From contig CAKRON010000066.1 of the NCBI GenBank assembly GCA_934373455.1, positions 1 through 14,125 on the forward strand: a DNA stretch of 14,125 nucleotides, given 5' to 3'. Position 1 is the stretch's first letter. The number at the start of each line of letters is the position of its first letter. Below the pieces are notes generated by a model that was not told where the DNA came from, ran no database searches, and saw nothing but the letters and a program-made list of their open reading frames with translations. This DNA is from an uncultured Marvinbryantia sp. (GTDB lineage: Bacteria; Bacillota; Clostridia; Lachnospirales; Lachnospiraceae). Of this stretch, positions 7,987-14,125 are shown piece by piece. Made by a program: the position numbers and the translations under genes.

Positions 7987-9812
7987 CTTATTTCTATTTT
8001 CACTGATTTCTCTTTTGCCCGAAGCAGATAGAGATTTCCGGTAATATGCGTCAGTTCTCCACCTTCTATATTACCCGGAGTCCCTTCATTCATTCTTATC
8101 ATAATATAAGCTTCATCATAAAAATTATTTAATTTAAGATTAAGTTCCTGATCTGATACATCCTTATCGATCACCAGTGCCCCATACCGCTGTATTGCGC
8201 CTGATAGTTCGGAAGCAGTAAGATTTCTCAGACATGGAGCTGAAGTATACAGCCAGTCCATATATTCATCCAACCGTTTTTTCAGTTTCTCCCATCCCAG
8301 TCTGGCACCTCTGTCTTCATCCAGCAGATCATCCGGATGCATAAAATGTGTATTAACAAAATGCATATTCAGTTCAGATACAGCCGCAAGTTCCATATAA
8401 TCATCAATCACAGCACCTGAAATAATACGGGGCTGTTCCACAATTCCATCTTCTGCAACTTCAAACTCCTGTGTATATGCCATATCTCCGACAAAATAAT
8501 TACTTGCAATTGTACGTATCTCCGGAAATTCTTTTACGATCATTTCCCGCCCTTCATCTGACAGCACATTAGACGGCGGTACATAAACAGACAACTCTGT
8601 CCCCGGAAACATATCTTTTCCAAACCGTATCAGCTCTGTCATGGCTTTTTTCATTGCATCATAACTCTCCCATGTTTTGTATGGAAGGATATTTGCATAA
8701 TCTACATTTGACAGGCTCAATGGCTGATGATTATATCCATGATATCCCAGTTCTCCTCCCTGATGAAGCAGCATATTCCCAAAATACTGAAATCTCTGCA
8801 CATCTTCCTGTTCCACAACATCTCCGGACACATCATCTTCATAATTATCAATAATAACACCTGTATATTTCACGCCGTGTTCCGCTGCCAGATCCAGCAT
8901 ATCCGGCCACCAGATATTTGTATAAAACGCTTTGATGCTGAGACCATAATCACGTTTGATATATGTTCCGTCTCCACTCGGCACAGGAGATGGAAAATCA
9001 TCCAGATAGAATACAGATCCATTAAGCACCGGGTAAACCATCACATCTGTCAGCAGACTATAGGATGCCGCAAAGAATCCTCTTGTGGCTTTTTCACATA
9101 ATCCAAAATTGTCAACTACAAACTTACCTTTTCCATAACTGTTTTCCCAGATAAGCGGAACCTTATTTTCATCATCTGTCCATGCATAAACCTTCGCCGT
9201 TTCTCCAACACTTACTTCCCATGCTGAATCATATGCGTCCGGAATCTGGTAAGATCTTCCCCCTCCGATCATGAAATCATCATCAATATAGATTTTATCT
9301 ACCAGAACATTTCCATAATCAGAGTCTGTAATTCCCAATTTCTGCTCAATGATCGAAACATATATATCCTTCTGAAGTGTTAATGCAAAAAGAACACGTC
9401 CTCCTTTTTCTACCCAGTTTCCAATCTTTATTACTACATCCTTCAATGGGTTCAGATCCGACATCAGCACCACTATTGTTTCATAGCCTGAGAAATCAGG
9501 AATCTCACTCTGTCTGATATCTGCCAGAACTACTCCTATTTTCATATCCATGAAAATTCTTTCAAACTGTTCCCATGCCTCCACACTGTCCGCCTGACTG
9601 CTGTCCATCAGCACAAGACAACTGCTCTCAATATTTTTGACTGCCTGTGTTTCAGTTACAACAGTATCCCTGTCCAGATATGCATTCTCCTTGATATCTG
9701 CCTGATACTGAATTCCTGAACGCTCTGTCCAAAGCACCACACTGATTGCCAGAAAAACTCCCAGAATAACAGTCATACCCTTAAATCGAAAAGACTGTAA
9801 ATATTTTATCAT
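7983..9812 (-). CDS. pelA: PelA, deacetylase-only form (DUF2194-like polysaccharide deacetylase)
   Basis: The ATG at 9810-9812 overlaps the pelE stop (ATGA); an in-frame TTG at 9819-9821 lies closer to a strong AAAGGAGG and is an alternative. The 609-residue product has an N-terminal membrane anchor (about 11-28). A Rossmann/flavodoxin-like region follows (about 60-240), with strands such as ETIVVLMSD and GGRVLFAL. The CE4-like deacetylase domain starts near 265: YLDDFPSPVP gives the Asp pair at 271-272, GYHGYNH gives the metal histidines His358 and His362, VYVPPSN lies near 409-415, and THFMHPDD near 488-495. These match the deacetylase half of Pseudomonas PelA, which partly deacetylates Pel and makes it cationic. 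The N-terminal hydrolase domain (GH166) of that protein is absent, as in the Bacillus cereus type operon. Confidence 0.88.
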   Translation of the reverse strand: MIKYLQSFRFKGMTVILGVFLAISVVLWTERSGIQYQADIKENAYLDRDTVVTETQAVKNIESSCLVLMDSSQADSVEAWEQFERIFMDMKIGVVLADIRQSEIPDFSGYETIVVLMSDLNPLKDVVIKIGNWVEKGGRVLFALTLQKDIYVSIIEQKLGITDSDYGNVLVDKIYIDDDFMIGGGRSYQIPDAYDSAWEVSVGETAKVYAWTDDENKVPLIWENSYGKGKFVVDNFGLCEKATRGFFAASYSLLTDVMVYPVLNGSVFYLDDFPSPVPSGDGTYIKRDYGLSIKAFYTNIWWPDMLDLAAEHGVKYTGVIIDNYEDDVSGDVVEQEDVQRFQYFGNMLLHQGGELGYHGYNHQPLSLSNVDYANILPYKTWESYDAMKKAMTELIRFGKDMFPGTELSVYVPPSNVLSDEGREMIVKEFPEIRTIASNYFVGDMAYTQEFEVAEDGIVEQPRIISGAVIDDYMELAAVSELNMHFVNTHFMHPDDLLDEDRGARLGWEKLKKRLDEYMDWLYTSAPCLRNLTASELSGAIQRYGALVIDKDVSDQELNLKLNNFYDEAYIMIRMNEGTPGNIEGGELTHITGNLYLLRAKEKSVKIEIR

Positions 9813-10702
9813 TCCTGCCAAAAAGCCAATGCCTCCTTTCCTTTCGCCGACAGATAAATATGCTCCTGCTGAATCTGCTCTAATGTTTCCTTTAATTCTT
9901 TTCCCTGTTTCAGTTCTACGTAATATCTGATTCTGAGTATCCAGTATTCTTCATTTCTGTGCCACTTCTTATCCATTCTTTCCAGACTTTTAAGAACCTG
10001 TTCATACTCCTTCATCTGCATTTGATTCTCAATCAGACATACATATGTATGAAGATCCTCTTTAAATTTCAGTTTTTTCTTCAGGAGTTTTATATATTGA
10101 TTTCTTTGCACCAGTTCCATCTGTCCTTCCAGAAGTCCCTGAGATAAATACTCCTGAAGGAAATCACAGTACTCTGAAATAAGCTGTTGATTTTCCGGTT
10201 CTTTTGCATATCTGTATTCTATCTTCTGCAGTCTGCTTTCATATTCCTTAGACAGTTCTACCATTCCTGTGATCGCATAATGCACAACCTCTACATCGTC
10301 ATTCATCCTTGCCTGTTTAAGCATATCTATGTAATTCTCCGGATCATCATTCAATACATTCATAATCAGATCACGCCTCATAGCGGCTTCATCAATAAGA
10401 AGCGCTTCCTCCAGTGGCACAATATTTCTGTCACTTTCTTCTTTCGGTGCTATAATGCTCCTGTAAATTTCTTCATTAATCTTCATTTTTTCTATTCCGA
10501 TTTCACGCTTTTTATTCTGGTGAAAAAATATCTGGAAATGCAGAAGCAATACACAGATCGTTCCCCATACCGGTACAAAGATCACAGGTAATATGAGATA
10601 CCTCTTCACCTTCAGTAAATGGGCGTTTATTCCTGTCCATACCAGAACACAACAGATAATATGAAATATAATAAAAACAACCCCTGTTATACTCTGTATC
10701 AT
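9809..10702 (-). CDS. pelE: PelE-like membrane/TPR adaptor
   Basis: A 297-residue protein with two N-terminal membrane helices (about 5-23 and 34-56), a basic linker, and an alpha-helical cytoplasmic domain. The segment EEALLIDEAAMRRDLIMNVL (83-102), then DDPENYIDMLKQARMNDDVEVVHYAI (split around residue 112), matches what I recall of Gram-positive PelE proteins. The rest looks like TPR-type helical hairpins, for example around 185-290 with ENQMQMKEYEQVLKSLERM as one repeat. PelE binds PelD and helps assemble the PelDEFG synthase. The start ATG lies inside the pelD stop (ATGA, 4-nt overlap), implying translational coupling; no strong separate ribosome binding site is seen. Identity rests largely on its position between pelD and pelA plus topology. 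Confidence 0.85.
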   Translation of the reverse strand: MIQSITGVVFIIFHIICCVLVWTGINAHLLKVKRYLILPVIFVPVWGTICVLLLHFQIFFHQNKKREIGIEKMKINEEIYRSIIAPKEESDRNIVPLEEALLIDEAAMRRDLIMNVLNDDPENYIDMLKQARMNDDVEVVHYAITGMVELSKEYESRLQKIEYRYAKEPENQQLISEYCDFLQEYLSQGLLEGQMELVQRNQYIKLLKKKLKFKEDLHTYVCLIENQMQMKEYEQVLKSLERMDKKWHRNEEYWILRIRYYVELKQGKELKETLEQIQQEHIYLSAKGKEALAFWQE

Positions 10703-12807
10703 TCTTCGTCTACCCTGCTTTCGTTACGGGTGTCAATCACTCTGCAATGAAATCCGTTTTTTTCAATCCTTTCAATCACAACCGGTAACGTGGCATCATC
10801 CACCTGCGACAGGATCAGATAAAGTTGTCCCTCCTCCGCTATTCCCAGTATGTCATTCTCTCTGATTTTATTTCTTAATATCCTGTCTGTTTCCTCCAGT
10901 GTCATTTCCGGATTTTCAATCTGCAACAGAGCATATGATCCTATTTTCTGCTCTTTTATGGAATGAAATAATTTCAGTCTTTCCATAAAATACTCTGTTT
11001 TTAATATATGAGTTCCTTCCACATATTCCCTGTCTCTGACTACTTCCTGATATTCCAGTGCACGCAGCAGAGAGACTTCTACCAGACCACATAAAATTTT
11101 GATAAGATTCAGATAATACAATGTCATCTGATTACTGGCTGCATCCTGAATAAATACCAGCATTACAAGTTCTCCATTTCTCTTTATCCCTGCCATATAT
11201 GCCGGATATCCGGCAAGCAGTTCCCTGTTCCTCCAGACCTCACCCTTTTCCAGCGTTTCTATCGCATTCTGATACTCTTCAACCCTTATAGAATTTGGCA
11301 TTTTTCTGCGAATTTCAGGTGATGACATTTCCATCCTTCCAAAACGTTTCCATGAATCCAATGAATAAAGTACAATTGTATGATTTTCCAGAATATCTTC
11401 CATTACCCTTATGGTTTCCATAAACAGTTTCTGTGGCTGTATCACATCTAGCTTTCTTGTTATATCAAAAATTTTTCCAAAGCTGTCCCTGCTTCCGAGA
11501 ATCTGCTTCTTATATTGTCTTTTATCCTGAAGCGTCTCCTGATACATTTCCTGCATAAAGAAAAATTTTTCCTTGATCAGGCTGTTTTCTTTTGTTACAA
11601 ATTCTATATCCTCTTTATTCTTCAGCCTTATATAACCACAGACAGCACCTGCTGCAAAATAAAAAATAAATGGAATCCAGTTAGAAGCCTCATAAAACAA
11701 AGTATATATGTTTACATTCTCCTGCCTGTATGCTGCAATTAAAGAACAAGTTTCCAACACAGCTGCTGATATTCCATAATTAATTCCATAAAGACTTCCC
11801 ATGAATACAATAAATACAAGTCTCAGGTCAATCATTTTAAACTGGGCATAAGTTCCTGTATATCTGTTTAAAAATTCAAATAAAATAAATCCTGAAAGCA
11901 ATTCCAGAATATGAACCAGCAAAGTATTTTTCGATATCCAATTCCTGATATTTGCAAAATGTCCGGAATCTGAATCTGATAATTTTTTATACTCCTGATA
12001 CATCCCGGGAATATCTTCAAAAACAGATATCTTTGGAAACCACCCATATTCATATCTTATGATCTGATCATCCGGCTGTACCTTATAAATCTGGCCGCTG
12101 TTCTGGTAGCTTACATCCAGCCTACCGGGAATTGTTTTTCTGATTTCTTTTTCCAGATCACTGAAACTCTGCCCGAAACAATCCGGAACATTCAGACAGC
12201 ATTCTTTTCCCCAATTATCATATACTTTATAAAGCAGTTCTGCCAGATCATCCATACACAGGAAATAAATATTTTGTTCCGGCGATTCCTCAAAAACAAT
12301 TTTTCCGCTTTGTTCTGCCGCTGTAAACAGCTTATAAAAAAAATCCTGTGTGTATACCGCTGAATATAAATGAGGAATTCTCAGAATCTTGGTGTTTATC
12401 TGATACATATTTCCATATTCTATAACTACATTTTCTGCTGCGGATACCAGAAGTGTTTTTCCACTTGTAATATTATAAATGCTCTCCTGGCCGGTCAGAT
12501 ACAACATTCTTATTTCCTTATTCTTTTTGCATAACTGAAGTATCTGTCTCAGTTGTTCCAGTTCTCCAATCATCCTTCCATGCATGGTCAGATAATTTGA
12601 AAAATAAACAATTCTTTCAAACTCATATGTTTCGAAAATCTCTTTCAGTTCTTTCTCATCTTTTACGAACGGATGAGATAATATATTCTTTTTTCGATTT
12701 GATTTCAGCATCTCATTTCCCAGCACAACTACATCACACTCAGGAAATGATTCTTCTATAAAAGTTTCTGTTACATATCCTGTATTTCCTGCCAACAATA
12801 CTTCCAT
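10699..12807 (-). CDS. pelD: PelD, c-di-GMP receptor scaffold with N-terminal SDR-like domain
   Basis: First gene of the operon: GAGGTG lies 7 nt before the ATG at 12805-12807. The 702 residues divide into several parts. An SDR/epimerase-like domain (1 to about 270) opens with VLLAGNTGYV, a degenerate GxxGxxG. About four membrane helices lie at 295-393, then a coiled coil (395-437). A GAF-like domain (about 440-590) precedes a degenerate GGDEF domain (about 598-692). In the last, the GGDEF loop is replaced by AEEGQ, so no cyclase activity is expected, but R649-E-N-D652 keeps the RxxD inhibitory-site motif that in Pseudomonas PelD binds c-di-GMP. PelD therefore probably gates polymer synthesis by c-di-GMP. 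The SDR part lacks the YxxxK catalytic pair where expected (LLVSAAENV near 119-127). Pseudomonas PelD has no SDR domain; Gram-positive PelD proteins can carry one. Confidence 0.9.
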   Translation of the reverse strand: MEVLLAGNTGYVTETFIEESFPECDVVVLGNEMLKSNRKKNILSHPFVKDEKELKEIFETYEFERIVYFSNYLTMHGRMIGELEQLRQILQLCKKNKEIRMLYLTGQESIYNITSGKTLLVSAAENVVIEYGNMYQINTKILRIPHLYSAVYTQDFFYKLFTAAEQSGKIVFEESPEQNIYFLCMDDLAELLYKVYDNWGKECCLNVPDCFGQSFSDLEKEIRKTIPGRLDVSYQNSGQIYKVQPDDQIIRYEYGWFPKISVFEDIPGMYQEYKKLSDSDSGHFANIRNWISKNTLLVHILELLSGFILFEFLNRYTGTYAQFKMIDLRLVFIVFMGSLYGINYGISAAVLETCSLIAAYRQENVNIYTLFYEASNWIPFIFYFAAGAVCGYIRLKNKEDIEFVTKENSLIKEKFFFMQEMYQETLQDKRQYKKQILGSRDSFGKIFDITRKLDVIQPQKLFMETIRVMEDILENHTIVLYSLDSWKRFGRMEMSSPEIRRKMPNSIRVEEYQNAIETLEKGEVWRNRELLAGYPAYMAGIKRNGELVMLVFIQDAASNQMTLYYLNLIKILCGLVEVSLLRALEYQEVVRDREYVEGTHILKTEYFMERLKLFHSIKEQKIGSYALLQIENPEMTLEETDRILRNKIRENDILGIAEEGQLYLILSQVDDATLPVVIERIEKNGFHCRVIDTRNESRVDEE

Positions 12808-12830
12808 ACTTATTCACCTCAATAAAGTAA

Positions 12831-12859
12831 AGTATAACAAAACTATTTTTTCTTTTCAA
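12831..12859 (-). promoter_or_regulatory. Sigma-A type promoter of the pel operon
   Basis: On the minus strand the -35 box TTGAAA (12854-12859) and -10 box TATACT (12831-12836) are separated by exactly 17 bp of A/T-rich sequence. Transcription would start near 12824, leaving a leader of under 20 nt that contains GAGGTG (12815-12820), 7 nt before the pelD ATG. Such a short leader leaves no room for a riboswitch here, so control must act at this promoter or through PelD protein. The nine genes downstream overlap one another and need no other promoter. Confidence 0.78.
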
Positions 12860-12875
12860 TATCAGTATCTTTACA

Positions 12876-13017
12876 GTTACTGTTCACACGCCACTATCCC
12901 GCGAGGTGTTTTGGTATGAGAATGCCAAAATCCCGAGACATACCGCGCGAATTTATGCGAATAGCATAAATTCTGTGCATCGAGAAGCGTGTTACTGTGA
13001 ACGGAGTGAACAGTAAC
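12876..13017. repeat. Palindromic MITE/REP-like intergenic element
   Basis: A 142-bp segment is bounded by perfect 12-bp terminal inverted repeats: GTTACTGTTCAC (12876-12887) and GTGAACAGTAAC (13006-13017). Inside are TTTTGGTA / TGCCAAAA (12909-12916 with 12923-12930), GAATTTATGC / GCATAAATTC (12949-12958 with 12964-12973, perfect 10 bp, 5-nt loop) and ACACGC / GCGTGT (12886-12891 with 12987-12992). The right end can also fold on itself (GTTACTGT / ACAGTAAC). It encodes no protein and is locally GC-richer than its flanks. It ends only 16 bp before the -35 box of the pel promoter. It looks like a non-autonomous mobile repeat; copy number elsewhere cannot be judged from one window. Confidence 0.7.
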
Positions 13018-13235
13018 GATATTGGAGATTTCTTCGTTAAAAATAATGAATCAGTGAAATAATCGAATTGACAACAAGTTTCTATTCCTTTAATCTTTTT
13101 ACTTTTGCTTTGTTGTTCTATTCTTCTTTTCAGTTTGGATCATCTTCACTTCCCTCTAATGATTGTTTTTCAAGTTTACTGGGACGAAAACCAGTCCACA
13201 CGCAATTGCAGACTGGCATCTTCATCATCCATTTT
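13018..13235. other. Intergenic spacer with two tiny open frames
   Basis: Between the palindromic element and the recombinase remnant I see no full gene. On the minus strand an 18-codon frame starts 3 nt after the recombinase stop (13232 to 13176, MDDEDASLQLRVDW...). A 14-codon frame (13143 to 13099, MIQTEKKNRTTKQK) has GAGGG 8 nt before its ATG. The second looks like the basic opening of a serine recombinase that then hits stops, and may be the stub of a second, lost recombinase gene. The end of the former mobile element probably lies in this stretch. Confidence 0.4.
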
Positions 13236-14125
13236 CTATTTTTCAATCCCATCCCGGTACACCACCCGGATATCATCTTTGCTATGCACCACTACATGGT
13301 CTACCATGCTGATCCACAGCTGATCGTCAAACTCTGTGACCGGGGCATCCATTTCTTCCAGTGTGTTGATAAAGTAATCAATCTGTGCAACCCGACCGAT
13401 ATCCTGCTCCGAAGCAAGTGCCTGTTCCTCGTATTCCTGTTTGACTTTCCTGTGTCGTTCCACCAACTCATCAAATTCTTCCTGGTACTTTTCCTGATCC
13501 ATGGCAATCCGTGCGTTTTGCATGATGAGTGCCTGAATCTGTTCTTCCAGAAGCTGGCTTTCCTGCCAAAGTGCAGTCTGCTGTTGAAGCGTATTTTCAC
13601 CGCCGGAGAGCAAATTTCGGATAGCTCTGAGGTTATCCAGGACTTCTTCCTTATTGGCAAATTTCTCGTTAAGATTGTTCACAAAGGCATCCTTGATCAC
13701 CTCGATATCTACCGCCGGGGTACTGCATTTTTCATGTTTCTTGTTGTACTTGTCACTGCACCGCCAAACAATTCTTCGTTTGGGTGTGTTGGAATGATAG
13801 ACTACCGGACCAAACCAGGCGCCGCAGTCAGCGCATTTGATCTTGGTGGAAAAAATATGGCATTGCTGTGCCTGCCGGACATTCCACTCCGGCGCAGCAC
13901 CTCGCCGTGATTGATGAGCATCTTCTTTGTCAGAAAGTCCGAAGTATATTTCTTCTGAAGGAGCGCATCCCCTTTATACTTTTCGTTTGTGAGAATATTC
14001 CGCACAGTCGGTCCAATCCATTTTTCATTGCCGTATGGCGTTTTGATGCCTTTTTCCGTAAGCTCTCTGGCGATTCCATTGTAAGTACCGCCATTCAAAA
14101 ATCGGTTGTAAATGAAGCGCACAAT
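13236..14125 (-). pseudogene. Large serine recombinase, frameshifted remnant, 5' end beyond the window
   Basis: From the right edge the frame reads a Recombinase domain (FIYNRFLNGGTYNGIARELT, then GIKTPYGNEKWIGPTVRNIL and YKGDALLQKKYTSDFL) up to INHGEV at about 13898, then turns to nonsense and stops at 13802. The protein resumes in another frame from about 13895 with APEWNV, then IFSTKIKCADCGAWFGP, a zinc ribbon with two Cys pairs (CADC, RC...KC), and a long coiled coil, ending at 13236 with VVYRDGIEK. The usual residues between NHGEV and PEEW are missing, so a small deletion caused the shift. Such recombinases integrate and excise mobile elements using a catalytic N-terminal domain, which lies outside the window. 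Base composition is near 50% G+C against about 40% for the operon, fitting transferred DNA. Confidence 0.85.

Noticed and set aside
12876..13017. CRISPR-like or tRNA-like structure
   Set aside because: The repeats are inverted rather than direct with spacers, and no cloverleaf or TTCGA arm is present.
13301..13660. 119-codon minus-strand frame
   Set aside because: Out-of-frame shadow within the coiled-coil part of the recombinase remnant.
13068..13910. 280-codon plus-strand frame in the recombinase region
   Set aside because: It is antisense to the recombinase remnant, whose zinc ribbon and Recombinase domain motifs are unmistakable on the other strand.

Overview
The window looks like a chromosomal segment from a low-GC anaerobic Firmicute, most likely Lachnospiraceae/Clostridia. 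This is inferred from the A/T-rich coding sequence, strong AGGAGG-type ribosome binding sites, a Gram-positive style Pel locus and the serine recombinase type. I ran no database search, so the taxon is an inference.

Almost the whole window (550-12807, minus strand) is one tightly packed operon of nine genes. Every neighbouring pair overlaps by 4 to 20 bases, and a single clear sigma-A type promoter (TTGAAA, 17 bp, TATACT) lies just before the first gene. The first five genes are the Pel exopolysaccharide machine in the Gram-positive order: pelD (c-di-GMP receptor scaffold with an extra N-terminal SDR-like domain), pelE (membrane/TPR adaptor), pelA (deacetylase-only form), pelF (GT4 polymerase) and pelG (multi-pass transporter). 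The last four genes are not part of the classical Pel set: a CotH-type kinase lipoprotein with a C-terminal FN3-like domain, a VTC/TTM-fold putative polyphosphate polymerase, a DUF4956 membrane protein, and a membrane-anchored DUF4832-type TIM-barrel protein that resembles a glycoside hydrolase.

Left of the operon, on the same strand, lies a c-di-GMP-I (GEMM-I) riboswitch aptamer (about 373-460). It is followed by hairpins and a strong intrinsic terminator (241-273), then the start of a gene that runs off the left edge (start at 140). Both ends of the locus are therefore wired to c-di-GMP: PelD keeps an RxxD site for protein-level control, and the riboswitch would decide expression of the downstream gene. 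I see neither a terminator between the operon and the aptamer nor a convincing promoter before the aptamer, so operon read-through into the riboswitch is possible.

Right of the operon, 12876-13017 is a compact palindromic element with 12-bp terminal inverted repeats and internal hairpins, MITE/REP-like, just upstream of the pel promoter. From 13236 to the right edge is the decayed 3' part of a large serine recombinase, visibly richer in G+C than the operon and frameshifted near 13896. It marks the remains of a mobile element next to the locus.
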